From: Carex sylvatica
Lineage: Eukaryota > Streptophyta > Magnoliopsida > Poales > Cyperaceae
NCBI GenBank assembly: GCA_964058845.1
Contig: CAXKVR010000941.1
Coordinates: forward strand, 1 to 64,000
Reading direction: 5' to 3'
Length of the DNA stretch: 64,000 bases
The position numbers were made by a program, and so were the translations under genes. Positions 1 through 10,478 of the stretch are shown here, piece by piece; position 1 is the stretch's first letter, and each line of letters opens with the position of its first letter. Below the pieces are notes generated by a model. That model worked only from the letters and a program-made list of their open reading frames with translations, searched no databases and had not been told where the DNA came from.

Positions 1-546
1 AAGAAGTTATGCTAATATAACTTCATGTTTCCAATCAAATACGGTGTAAGTTTAAAAATCAAGCAATACTAATTTTCTTAAACTATTCTATCACTAAAAA
101 GCAAAGTGTATTGGGAAAGCATATGGAACTAAAGCCCTTGGCACTTGATAGGGGGGGGGGGTACTAATGCCCATCAATCCCTTAAAGGGTTGCCACTGTC
201 CCAAACCTTTTCCTTTAAGGCCACAACCTTAGAATCACTAGCCCTAAATAGCTCTATTCCCTTGTGAAATAGGGCAATTGGCCTTCGGAAATTGGCAGCA
301 AGACAAGCAAAGCTAGACAAATGACACAAGATGTTGGTTGTCAACCCTTTAGGATAGCATTAGAATCCCTGCCAACATTCGGTGGATTCTTATTTATCAT
401 ATATTTTCTTTTATTTGAATGAAGTTTTTTTCAAGATATTTTTTACTTATCTAAAACAATTGTAAAAAAAAAAATATAAATTTTGAATTCCAAGTACAAT
501 TTCATATAGAGATCATTTTTAACAGTTCAAACTGCTTGTTTGAACT
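1..546. other. AT-rich intergenic DNA, no gene seen
   Basis: No open frame, RNA gene or recognised repeat can be supported here. The only landmark is a run of 11 G at 151-161. Confidence 0.5.
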
Positions 547-699
547 TTGAAAATAAAAATATGAATTCATAATATGGATTGACTAGTAGTATGAATATTA
601 CCACAGCCTCGAACCTCGATCACTCTTTTTTACTTTTTAGTAAATCGTGAAAATGCTTACTACAAAGAATATATATATATAGAGGAGGGATCAAGTTAC

Positions 700-1036
700 A
701 ATAAGTTACAACAAGTTACAACAATAATTTCTACATTTTCAAAGTCCAAATCGTTGATCCAAACCGTTCAACATGATCTCCACAATAAAATGTGCTTGGA
801 AACCAAATTTTACATTTTTTGGAATTTTTTTACTATTTATTAAGATGGGTACAAAATTCAATGGTCTGAATTTGACTAGTTTTTGTACCCATCTTAATAA
901 ATAGTAAACAAATTCCAAAAAATGTAAAATTTGGTCTCCAAGCATATTTTATTGTAGAGATCACATCTAACGGTTTGGATCAATGATTTGGACTTTAAAA
1001 ATATAAAAAATGATTTGTTGTAACTTGTTGTAACTC
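700..1036. mobile_element. Foldback MITE-like element
   Basis: The sequence is a long imperfect palindrome centred near 870. Each arm is about 160 bases: the left arm includes GATCCAAACCGTTCAACAT and a poly-T stretch before TACTATTTATTAAGATGGG, and the right arm carries their reverse complements. TA repeats lie just outside to the left. There is no coding capacity. The arms share sequence with 1050-1290, 2497-2904 and 58040-58260, so this is a dispersed family. The superfamily cannot be assigned by eye. Confidence 0.7.
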
Positions 1037-1049
1037 AAAAATTATTGTA

Positions 1050-1290
1050 AACCGTTCACCTTGTTCTCCATATTAATATGTGTTTGGAGACCAAATTTTA
1101 TATTTTTTTTAAATTGTTTACTATTTTTTTAGATTTATTGAAAATTGTTATTTTTTATGGTCCATATTTGTCTGAAAAACAACGATTTTCAATAAATCTA
1201 AAAAACTAGTAAAAAAATTCTAAAAAATGTAAAATTAATTTGATCTCTAAACACATATTAATTTGGAGAACAAGATGAATGGTTTGGATC
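1050..1290. mobile_element. Second, diverged foldback element of the same family
   Basis: Arms around GAAAATTGTT/AACGATTTTC and TCTCCATATTAATATGTG/CACATATTAATTTGGAGA form a palindrome centred near 1168. It lies directly after the first foldback and shares the motif GGAGACCAAATTTTA with it. A terminal-like GTAGCCTTAC at 1361-1370 next to (TA)n matches the ends of the element at 2497-2904. Confidence 0.6.
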
Positions 1291-1479
1291 AGTTATTTGA
1301 ACTTTGAATCCGGTGATTTATAGTCCAATGTACAAAAATACTTATGCATTACAATGTATGGTAGCCTTACTTATATATATATATATATACTAGCATCGTA
1401 TCCGTGTGTTGCAACGGAAACAGATTATTTTATTATAAAATATTATAAAATAAAGAAGATCAAGTGTTTCATTATTTCA

Positions 1480-1560
1480 TTATTTGCGTGACCTTTTTGA
1501 AAATCAACCTTTCAAATACGTGCTGCACAAATCTCAAAGCAATAATAATACTGATACGAT
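1480..1560 (+). repeat. Dispersed repeat, relative of the block at 57500-57570
   Basis: The stretch with GCGTGACCTTTTTGAAAATC, AATACGTGCT and AATCTCAAAGC aligns without gaps to most of 57500-57570. In the distant copy it lies inside an inverted-repeat element; here only part of that element is left. Confidence 0.45.
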
Positions 1561-1654
1561 ACGGATACGGCGATACAACAATTTTCAAAAATGAAGGATA
1601 CGATACGGCTATTAATATATATATATATTTATTATTTTATATATGATATTTATA

Positions 1655-1985
1655 TAATTATAATTTAAATCAAATTTGTAGAGAAAAATAGTTAAGTATT
1701 ATATTTATCTACCAGATAACACATGTGAATTCTAGTGCAATGATAAGAATTTTGGCACCAACAGAATCCAACTGGGTTCGAATCCCGCCTTCAGCAGAAA
1801 AAAAGAGTGCGCGGTCCACAGGCTTTATATAATTATAATTTAAATCAAATTTATAGAGAAAAATAGTTAAATATTATATTTATCTACAAGATAACACATG
1901 TGAACTCTAGTGTAGTGGTAAGAATTTTGGCACCAACAGAACCCAACTGGGTTCGAATCCCGCCTTCATCATAAAAAAGGGTGCG
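1655..1985 (+). repeat. Tandem pair of SINE-like units with Pol III A and B boxes
   Basis: Two units of about 165 bases (1655-1815 and 1830-1985) share flanks beginning TATAATTATAATTTAAATCA and a tRNA-like core. Each core has an A-box-like sequence (1733-1743; TAGTGTAGTGG at 1908-1918) and a perfect B box GGTTCGAATCC (1775-1785 and 1950-1960), about 32 bases apart. That spacing fits a tRNA-derived Pol III promoter. There is no complete tRNA cloverleaf, so this is a tRNA-derived SINE head or relic, locally duplicated, not a tRNA gene. Unit 2 keeps the better A box. Confidence 0.6.
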
Positions 1986-2496
1986 CGGTGCACAGGTGCG
2001 GTCCACAGGCGCCGTGCGTGGTTCAGAGGCGCGGTCTACGGACGCTGAGATCATATGCGGCGTGACCAGTGCATGCTTAAGTGTTGAAGCGCATAATTTG
2101 GAAAATTCATCTATGTGCGATTTAAAAATTCAACGGCTGAGCATCCTTTAAAACAAAACAGTAAATTAGGACCCTTGCAGAATCTAGACATTAAGCTCCT
2201 TAATAAGGAGGATATATATATATAATTTGTAGTAAGCATTTTCACGATTTACTAAAAAGTAAAAAAGAGTGATCGAGATTCGAGGCTGTGGTAATATTCA
2301 TACTACTAGTCAATCCGTATTATGAATTCATATTTTTATTTTCAAATTTGATCTGTAAGCACATTTTAACATATCCATTACGTTGAACGGTTTGGATTGA
2401 CTATTTGGAATTTAAAAGCTTTGAATATGAAGAGTGTAATTCGATGTCACCAAAAAAAGATGTAATTGGATCCCTCCTCATATATATATATATATA

Positions 2497-2904
2497 GAGT
2501 AAGGCTACGCTACTTCGCGAATTAAATGAGCTATTTTATTTCGCGCTCATATCTCTAGTTTCAAAGTCCAAATAGCCGATCCAAACTGTTAGATGTTTAA
2601 TCTATATTAAAATGTGCTTGGAGACCAAATTTTACATTTTTTGAATTTTTTTTACTATTTATTAAGATGGTTTGAAAATCGTTGTTTTTATTAAAATTCT
2701 GCACCATTAAAAAATAATGATTTTCAAACTATCTTAATAAATAGTAAATAAAATTTCAAAAAATGTAAAATTTGGTCTCCAAGCACATTTTAATATAGAT
2801 TAAACATCTAACAGTTTGGATCGGCTATTTGGACTTCGAAACTAGAAATATGAGCGCGAAATAAAATAGCTCGTTTAATTCGCGAAGTAGCGTAGCCTTA
2901 CTCT
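2497..2904. mobile_element. Foldback MITE, ~400 bp, near-perfect arms
   Basis: The element starts GAGTAAGGCTACGCTACTTC and ends with the reverse complement, GAAGTAGCGTAGCCTTACTC. The arms are about 190 bases each with few mismatches, and only a short spacer lies near 2690. Both sides are (TA)n, so a TA target is likely but cannot be measured. The arms share a GGAGACCAAATTTTACAT core with 700-1036. The low divergence between arms suggests this is the youngest copy in the window. Confidence 0.8.
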
Positions 2905-3803
2905 CTATATATATATATATTATGGTACAAGCAAAATAATATGGCGACTTTAATGTACAATCAGTCATGATATGTTACTCCGTTCATGTCATAAGCTAGT
3001 ACCGTCCCTTTGATATATTATTTAGTATTTACCATCACTTCTTATTCTGGTTTATTTTTGTTTATTAATCAAAGTGTATTTTTTTTGTTCTTTTGGCTAT
3101 AACTAACTTTAACCTGAGATGCAATTACTTTCTCTACCAAATGTTAGTTCTGAAGATAGATTTTTCAAGATATATTGCTCCGGAATGAATTGAAGAATCT
3201 ACTACTGCAAGATAAGGAGATTATCTTCATCTTTTTAAGAAGAGATTTCAAGCTTTATTCCGAAAGCACTTTTTGGGAACAAGTGTTCGACACATTAAGA
3301 TCTTCATTGATATATGTTTTCTGATTTTGCAGAGGTATTCAAGGCTTCAAGCTAACATCCTTAAATTTACAACTAAATAACTTACATCATTGTATATATA
3401 TATAAGCAAATCGAAACTTCTATGTGTCTCAAATTTTAGCAAGAATTAAGTTTCGTACAGACATGGGCGGACCCATGTGGAACTAGGGGGACAACTGTCT
3501 TTCTCTGAATTTTGAGTTTTAGTGGTGATTTGTCAATTCCAATTAACTATGCCCCTCTCTGTAAATTTTTGTTGCCTATCTCTGAATGTTTAATTTGTAA
3601 TTCGGGTTAAATATATGATTAAAATCAAAATAAATTTCTTCAATTATAATTGATAATTAGAATTATAAGTTAGAGGATTAGAAATTACAAATCAGAGTAT
3701 TAAAAAATATATGTCAAAGCATTATTTTTTTTATCAAGTACCCAATTAGTTAATGGATTCAAATCCAAATTTTTTGCCCCCCCCCCCCCCCCCCCCCCCC
3801 CCC
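2905..3803. other. AT-rich DNA with a 27-base poly-C tract, no gene
   Basis: No coding frame is supported. GGGCGGACCCATGTGG near 3468, followed by a GGGGG-rich stretch, resembles the decayed end of a transposon. The interval ends in an uninterrupted C run at 3777-3803, abutting the truncated copia LTR. Homopolymer length may be inexact in an assembly. Confidence 0.45.
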
Positions 3804-4043
3804 GACGAGGATCATATTTAGTTAAATAGGTAATAGTTAGTATTTAATTATTTATCATTAATTCTAAGGATTAATTTTCATGTTTAGCATGATATACAAA
3901 ATATTTATGAATTGATAAATAGGCATGTAAGAGCCGTGTAATTCATACAAGAAAGAAAAATAAATAAAAAATCTGGGAGGAAAGGGAGATTCATGGGAGT
4001 CTTGTGTTCTTGAGTTCTTGAGTTGTTATATTAATTTTTGACA
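3804..4043 (+). repeat. 5' LTR of the copia element, left-truncated
   Basis: It aligns with 10235-10478; shared blocks include TCATTAATTCTAAGGATT, GCATGATATACAAAATATTT and TTCTTGAGTTCTTGAGTTG. It ends in TTTTTGACA immediately before the primer binding site. The first ~100 bases of the LTR, including the terminal TG, are replaced by the poly-C tract. Confidence 0.88.
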
Positions 4044-4056
4044 TGGTATGAGAGTG
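4044..4056 (+). other. Primer binding site (initiator tRNA-Met type)
   Basis: TGGTATGAGAGTG begins directly after the LTR's terminal CA. The usual plant copia site is TGGTATCAGAGC, complementary to the 3' end of initiator tRNA-Met; one core base differs here. Confidence 0.8.
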
Positions 4057-4160
4057 TGGTTGCTTGGTGATATAGTTAAAGAAATTGTTGTCCTTCTTGC
4101 CTTTAACTTTAATTTCTCGTGCCATACTGCTCTAAGGAGCGATCCATATTTGGTAGAACA

Positions 4161-4690
4161 ATGTCAGAAGGCGAATCCTAAGAATCGACCACCATTGCTA
4201 CGTTGATTGAGCAGATGGCGAGAATGATGACTCAAATGGCAGCTATGCAAACTGCTGCCAAAAATAATCATCAACCGGCAGCACAAATCATACCTCAAGT
4301 TGTTACCATGATCGAGGGTATAATTCATTCAAGTGCTATTGATGTAAAATTCGTGGCACAAAACTAAGGTGCACGAACTGTGGAAAAAACCGGCACACAA
4401 AGGAGCAACGCTTCGAAGTGGTAGGCTATCCGGATTAGTGAAAATATGACAAAAAGAAGAAGTATGAGGAGAAAGAAAAAGGTGTAGCAGCAACAACTAT
4501 GGCTGCAGGCAGTTGAGTGACCAACAAGTAGCAACCAACACTTGTACAAAGAGAAGCAGTTGGACCCGAACCAGAGCCAAGGCAGCAGCCAGGACCGAAC
4601 CAATCTGGTCAGCATGTAGCAGTCAGAACTGAGTCACAAACAAAAGGAGAAGTTCATTGTGAATGTAAAAATGGTATTTTCAAAACTAGC
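4161..4690 (+). pseudogene. copia gag remnant with damaged zinc knuckle
   Basis: An ATG at 4161 opens a frame stopped by TAA after six codons. Beyond it the frame still reads Gag-like sequence with a methionine- and glutamine-rich stretch. Near 4371 the nucleocapsid knuckle reads CTNCGKNRHTKEQR: the C-x2-C-x4-H spacing is kept but the last cysteine is arginine (TGC to CGC). Further stops follow. It cannot make a working capsid protein. Confidence 0.75.
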
Positions 4691-5990
4691 ATGGATAAGT
4701 GTAATATCTCGGATTGGAGCAAAAACAGAAAAAATGAAGGTTGGGTCATTGACTCGGGTGCAACCGACCACATGACACATGAAAAAACTGAATTAGAAAT
4801 CATGTGCACTTCACATAAAACTGGAATCATTAATACAAATGGGGAAGTTTATTCTATAGAAGGTGCAGGAGAAATTGTATTACCGAATCAAATAAGGTTG
4901 AAAAATACACTTGTGGTTCCTTCCCTTGCAACAAAACTGATATCTGTTAGCCAACTTACAAAGGATCAAAATTGTGTTGTGCTTATGTTCTCTAACCATT
5001 GTGTAATCCAGGATATTCTCACGAAAAGGATTATTGGTCATGGTACTAAACGGGATGGGTTGTATTACTTGGATGAAGTCAAAATTGGTAGCAATTATAT
5101 AGTAAGGGGAGATCATATATCTACTAAGAATAAAATTTGGATATAGCATAAAAGACTAGGTCATCCGTCTTTTGGATACATGAAAAAGTTTTTATCCGAT
5201 TTATTTTTGCATTTAGATCCTAAATTTTTTTTTTGTGAAACATGTATCCAATCTAAGAGTCATAGAACAACTTATTATAGCAGTCAAAATAAATGTAAGA
5301 ATCCTTTTGATTTGATACATACAGATGTATGGGGACCATCCTTTATAATTTCCAAATCTGGTTATAGATGGTATGTTTCATTTATTGATAATTGCTCCAG
5401 AATGACTTGGCTTTATTTGCTTAAAATAAAAGATGAGGTTTCTAAAGTTATTCAAGATTTTCATTTATTGGTAAATACTCAATTTGAAAAAGAAATAAAA
5501 ACCACAAGGAGCGATAATGGGACATAATACTTGCACCAGAGGGTACAAAATTTTTTTAGAGAAAATAAGATTATTCATGAGACAACATGTGTAGAAACAC
5601 CTCAGCAAAACGGCATTGCCAAACGAAAAAACAGACATCTCCTTGAAATGATCCGATCACTACTATTTGAAAATAAAGTACCTCCTATGTTTTGTGATAA
5701 TGCCATTTCATTTGTTGTATACCTCTCAAATCGTACACTCACAAGTGCAAATGATTATAAAACCCCCATCCAAGTCCTATCATCTGTCTTAAATTTGCCT
5801 CCAAAAATATTTGGGTGTGTTGCTTATATCCATATATAAAAATTATTTCGCACAAAGTTAGAACCTAGGGCTGAAAAATGTATTTTTTTTCTGGGAATGA
5901 AAACAAATTAGAAATGTTATAAATGCTATAATTCAGATACTAGAAAATTCTATACTACCATGGATGTTACTTTTTTAGAAAATAAGTCAT
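4691..5990 (+). pseudogene. copia protease, GAG-pre-integrase and integrase remnant
   Basis: One frame, broken by three in-frame stops, codes for the front of Pol. The aspartic protease site appears as WVIDSGATDHMT near 4740. HKRLGHPS near 5148 is the GAG-pre-integrase motif, FDLIHTDVWGPS near 5310 starts the integrase core (first catalytic Asp), SDNGT near 5512 holds the second Asp, and ETPQQNG near 5600 precedes the catalytic Glu region. The stops are a TAG at 5144 where copia proteins usually have Trp, a TAA at 5525 directly after DNGT, and a TAA at 5837. Confidence 0.88.
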
Positions 5991-6076
5991 TTTTTTAACA
6001 AAATTCAAGATCTGATTTAGGAGGGCAGCAGTCATGATGAACCAGACTTTGATTTAACTTTTTTATCCAATCCACT

Positions 6077-6290
6077 AGTAGCTGATTTAGGTCTAGGCCC
6101 AGCAGCTGATTCGGGTACATGCCCAGCAAATGATTCGGGTCCAACAACAGCTGATTAGGGTCCAGCAGCAGTAGATTCAGATATAGGCCCAACAGTTGAT
6201 TCAGGTCTAGCAGCAGCTGATTCAGGTACAGATTCAGCAAATAAATTGGATCCAGTAGCAGTTGACTCGGGTTCTAAAAATGATGAAGGT
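6077..6290 (+). repeat. Minisatellite in the integrase-RT linker
   Basis: Degenerate units around GCAGCTGATTCGGGTCCA repeat about ten times. In the Pol frame they encode Ala-Asp-Ser-Gly-Pro-like repeats, interrupted by one stop. The linker between integrase and reverse transcriptase is normally variable in copia elements, so the expansion may have been tolerated while the element was active. Confidence 0.65.
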
Positions 6291-6403
6291 TTTGAGCAAC
6301 AAAATCTAGCAGAAACAGGTCAGTCAGGCCATTCACCAAATGAAATTAACCCATGGATAGATCTTACTGAGGCAATCCCATAAGAGGATAACAACGAGGT
6401 ATG

Positions 6404-8413
6404 TGTTAGTTTGTAATAATCTAGAAGTCAATAATACGATAAATTATCATAAAGCTTTGTTCATGAATTGAGTGATTAAATAAACTGTCATTTTGTTGCC
6501 TTGAATATTATTACATTTATGAATCATTCCTTTATCTGACTAGAGTCAATAACTGGAATTGTGAAACTTTATAATATAGATGATATATATATTCTTAAGA
6601 GTCACTAACCGAGGTAATTAGCAGGAACACTAATTAACCATTACAAGGTTAGTATGTGGATTAAAAGATGGTCAAGTTTTACAGACCACTGACAAGAGAT
6701 GTCATTTTAATCACATAAATACATGTTCTAGGAATATGGTATTTGACAGACCCCGAATGAAACATTAAATGGAATTGTGTATGTGTCATTAATATTTTTA
6801 TTCAGTGTTAAGGTCTAAAGTATGAGGTATTCATCTTTCCTACTAAGAAATGTGTATGTGTGATTGTTATCTAACGCTGTCGGTAAAACGCAGTTATAAC
6901 GGTAGCTTTTCGGTACACATAACTTAGCTGAGGTAATGATGGTTTACCAAAAGTACTATTGTCCCTCGTATCTCTATACGAGCTATAGCATCACTGGGCC
7001 CCTTGATAGAGTAAGATTATCTGCTAGCAGTATAATTACAAGAGTAATTATATTTGATAATCTGCTCAAGATCAAGAAAAGATTAAGTTTGCAAAGATGA
7101 CACACACCTACCTTGAAACTGATCTGATAGCTATGAGACGAAAGAACTGACACGAGTAAAATAGTTTATTGGATTGTGATATTGTACAGTACAGCATCAT
7201 CTGTGTAATTGGATGGTCATGACGCGTTATGCCAGATGCCTCTCATGATTATAGAAGTTAAAACAGTTTTAATTCTATTTACCAACATAACACAGATCCT
7301 ATTGGGTCACACCGTATAGGAGCTAATCGGAGAATCTTATTGATTAATTATAAATTAATTATAATTAATATTAAGATGGTTATAATTAATTATACATGAT
7401 ATAATTAAATTATAAATGTCATATAAATTGGCAAAGCAAAAACAAAAGGTTAATTTATAAACGTACACGTTACGTTGTATAAAAGTTACCGAAACAACAA
7501 ACCGCAAGAAATATAATTGTTCAGAATAATTATATGGATGTTAAATTAAATTTGGGCCAAGGGCATTTTGGTCTTTTTACACATGACATGTCATCATCCT
7601 TATCCACATGACATGTCATCATCCTTATCCGTTCAATGGCATTTTCGTAAATGGCATTTTCGTAATTCCCGAACCTCCTCAAATGCCTATAAATAGAGGG
7701 GTGAGGGTAAGAGAGAAACACACTAATTTCTGAGATATCGAATATGTCTGATCAGTTCGGTAATCTATTTTCTCTCTTTCTCGGTTTCTCTCCCAAATAG
7801 TGTTTCGGTTGGAAAAAGAAAGTTATACGTAGTTGACGTATAATCTTGCGGGTTGTTGAGAAGTATATTTACGGGATCGGTGAATAGTGTTTTCTCGAAT
7901 TTTGCAGTATTTTAGTTTTGCTCATTAGTGAATCTGAATAACTGCAAATTCGTGAATAGTGTTATTTCGTCCTTTTCTCGGTGAATAGTGTTTTTGCAGA
8001 AAACCGCAGTTTACGGTATTTATGGCAATAAGAAATAAACCGCTCTCTGGTTAGTCCTGGTGGATAACCGATAGAGGTATCACACGTGTGATACTCTGAG
8101 ACGAATCATTCCCTGGTGTAGCTCTTCTCGCTCAGCTACATTCCAATCTGAATTTGGAAACAAGGTATATACATGTTATATTAATCTATTTAATTGGTAA
8201 GTAGATTAATGCTTTAGAAATCAATTATGGAGTAGATCTATAAAAGGATTAAATAGGGTTCTGATGTCAAAGGAATACGGAAGGTGGACCCCTTGGAATG
8301 TTTCCTGACATACCCCGTTTAATCCTTGGATTAAGATTAGAAGTAAAAATTTTGTTTTACGTTCTTTCCGCACTTAATCAAATCAATGGGTTTGAACTGT
8401 CAAAACCCCAACA
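6404..8413 (+). mobile_element. Solo LTR (2010 bp) nested in the copia element
   Basis: The insert starts TGTTAGTTTG and ends CCCCAACA, i.e. the TG...CA ends of an LTR with TGTT/AACA inverted tips. It is flanked on both sides by the 5-base target duplication GTATG (6399-6403 and 8414-8418). The host Pol sequence is interrupted exactly here and resumes after it. It contains a TATA box but no gag or pol, and the two ends do not repeat each other, so it is one LTR left by LTR-LTR recombination. It belongs to a different family from its host. Orientation is taken from the TATA box. Confidence 0.92.
7581..7695 (+). promoter_or_regulatory. LTR promoter: tandem repeats upstream of a TATA box
   Basis: Two exact 25-base copies (7581-7605, 7606-7630) containing the palindromic core ACATGACATGT are followed by a duplicated TGGCATTTTCGTAA. 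About 55 bases further is a canonical plant TATA box, CTATAAATA at 7687-7695. Tandem U3 repeats next to a TATA box are the usual form of LTR enhancers. The predicted start site is about 30 bases downstream, near 7720. Confidence 0.65.
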
Positions 8414-8429
8414 GTATGTTCTTCTGAAA

Positions 8430-9408
8430 TTCAGCCTAGATATCCTTCACGTGTTAATCGTGGCAAACCACCAAGAAGATACATCCCAGAAGATGGGACG
8501 AGTAAAGAAATAACATATCCAATTGCAAACTACACCTCAACCGAAAAATTACCACAACCATTAAAGAATTTCGCAGACCAACTATCTTCTATCGCCATAC
8601 CTGAAAAAGTTGAGGATGCCCTTAAAAGTAAAGAATGAACTAGAGCAATGACTATAGAAATAGAAGCTCTAGAAAAAAATTATAAATAGAAAATAGTTGA
8701 TTTACTACAAGAAAAAAGAACAGTTGGTTGTAAATGGATGTATACAATCAAGTACAATGCAGATGGAAAAATTAAAAGATATAAAGCTAGGCTAGTGGAA
8801 AAATAGTATACACAAACCTATGGGGTTGACTTTCAGGAAACCTTTTCTCCGGTTGCAAAATTAAATTCGGTTCGAGTTTTATTGTCCCTTGCAGCTAACT
8901 TTGACTGGCCATCACATCAATTTCATGTCAAAAATGCATTTATTCATGTAGACTTGGAAGAAGAAATTTACATGGAGCTGCCTTTCGGTTACAACCATAT
9001 TGGATCAGACAATAAAGTGTGTAAATTAGAAAAGATATTGTATGGTTTGAAACATTCACCAAAAGCATTTTCGGGAGATTCTACAAGGCTATGAAAAACT
9101 ATGGGTACAATTAAGGAGATTCTGATCACACCATGTTCTTTAAAAGGACTGAAGGTAAAATTACAATTCTCATTATCTATGTAGATGATATGATTATATG
9201 ATTATAACAGGCAATGAAAAAGTTGAAATTGAGAAGCTTCAAATAAAGCTGTCAAAAGAATTTGAAATGAAAAACATGGGAGATCTAAAATACTTTCTAG
9301 GGATTGAAGTATCACAATAAAAAAATGTATATTTCACTCTCAAAGAAAATACGTTCTTGATCTCTTGGCCAAATCTGAAATGTTGGATTGTAAACCGATT
9401 AGACCCTA
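8430..9408 (+). pseudogene. copia reverse transcriptase remnant
   Basis: After the nested LTR the Pol sequence resumes with PPRRYIP and IEIEALEKN, then GCKWMYTIKYNADG and QTYGVDFQETFSPVAK, hallmarks of the copia reverse transcriptase start. KNAFIHVDLEEEIYM holds the first catalytic aspartate block (usually NAFLHGDL; here V replaces G). LYGLKHSPKAF follows, then the YVDDM catalytic motif near 9178. Several stops and frameshifts (for example near 8634, 8686, 8804 and after 9073) make it non-functional. Confidence 0.88.
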
Positions 9409-10146
9409 ATGGAACAAAATATGAAGTTTGAGATTTGTTCTGACCAATGTCCTACGAACAAAGAAAAATATCAAATGTTAGTTGAAAAATTAATATATCT
9501 GTCACATACTAGACCTGACATAGTTTATGTAGTTGGAGTAGTAAGTCAATTCATGCATAATCCAAGTGAAGATCACATGAAAGTTGTCACCCGTATCTTA
9601 CGATATCTAAAGGAGACACCCGGTAAAAGAATCAAATTTGAAAAGAATGGACATACAAAGATTGAAGGATATACAGATGCAGATTGGATAGGAAGTATCA
9701 TGGATAGGAAATCAACATTGGGTTACTTTACTTTCGTTGGGAAAAACTTGGTAACATTGAGAAGTAAGAAACAGAATGTGGTCGCCTTATCTAGTATTGA
9801 AGCCGAATTTAGAGGCACCGTGAAAGGGATTTGCGAATTATTATTGCTACGAAAAATGATCAATGAATTAGAACTGGGAACAAAAAATGAGATGAAGTTG
9901 TATTGTGACAATAAGGCTGCAATTGACATTTTACATAATCCAGTGCAACATGATAGGACAAAACATATAGAAGTAGACAGTCACTTTTCTAAAGAAAAAC
10001 TTGATTATCACGTTATTTCTCTTCCCCTTGTTAGATCAACAGAACAGGTGGCCGATATTTTAACCAAGGCGGTAGCAACTAAAAATGCTAGAGAAGATCA
10101 GAATGGTAGGTATATACCTACTCTCTTGAGGGGGGGGGGGTGTTAA
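9409..10146 (+). pseudogene. copia RNase H domain, longest intact Pol piece
   Basis: About 245 codons remain open. Motifs in order: YLSHTRPDIVYVVGVVSQF, RYLKETPG, GYTDADWIGSIMDRKST (first catalytic Asp), SSIEAEF (catalytic Glu), YCDNKAA (second Asp), KHIEVD and EQVADILTKA. These are the C-terminal RNase H of copia Pol in order and spacing. The frame runs into the G-rich polypurine tract. It is open but is cut off from the reverse transcriptase by upstream stops. Confidence 0.88.
10128..10140 (+). other. Polypurine tract
   Basis: GAGGGGGGGGGGG directly precedes the TG that starts the 3' LTR, as expected of the plus-strand primer site of an LTR retrotransposon. Confidence 0.8.
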
Positions 10147-10478
10147 GATTACACTTGGTTCCAGCATAAGTTGGGGATCAAGCCGAATCCTCTAGAAAAT
10201 CTATATCTAGTTAAAAGAAGGAAATAAGAAATTCAAGGATATCAATCATATCTAGTGAAATAGACAATAGATAGTATTCGATTATTTGTCATTAATTCTA
10301 AGGATTGGTTTTCATGTTTAGCATGATATACAAAATATTTCTGAATTGATAAATAGGCATGCAGAAGCCGTGTAATATATACAAGAAAGAAAAAGAAATA
10401 AAAAAATCTGGGAGGGAAGGGAGATTCATGAAAGTCTTATGTTCTTGAGTTCTTGAGTTGTTATATTAATTTTTGACA
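10141..10478 (+). repeat. 3' LTR of the copia element (338 bp)
   Basis: It starts TGTTAAGATTACAC and ends TTTTTGACA, giving TG...CA ends. The right ~240 bases match the 5' LTR. This copy is complete and shows what the 5' copy has lost. Confidence 0.9.

Larger units (their letters stand above)
547..2348. repeat. 1.8-kb element or nest bounded by ~120-bp inverted repeats
   Basis: Bases 547-668 are nearly the exact reverse complement of 2227-2348; shared stretches include GAATTCATAATA next to GACTAGTAGTATGAATATTA. Between these arms lie two foldback elements and the SINE-like pair, so the arms may be the ends of an older element that received later insertions, or two copies of one repeat in opposite orientation. 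Both arms abut (TA)n tracts. No coding capacity is seen inside. Confidence 0.6.
3804..10478 (+). mobile_element. Decayed Ty1/copia LTR retrotransposon
   Basis: Order is partial 5' LTR, primer binding site, gag remnant, protease, integrase, [nested solo LTR], reverse transcriptase, RNase H, polypurine tract, 3' LTR. Integrase before reverse transcriptase defines Ty1/copia. Every domain carries stops or frameshifts, so the element is dead. The 5' LTR (240 bases) lacks about 100 bases of its left end compared with the 338-base 3' LTR, so a duplication around the whole element cannot be tested. The LTRs differ at many positions, which points to an old insertion. Confidence 0.93.

Noticed and set aside
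1733..1990. tRNA genes at the perfect B boxes
   Set aside because: A and B boxes are present but no acceptor stem or anticodon arm can be folded; a SINE-like relic explains it better.
3777..3803. Poly-C tract as a regulatory element
   Set aside because: It sits at the broken end of a dead LTR and its length may be a sequencing artefact.
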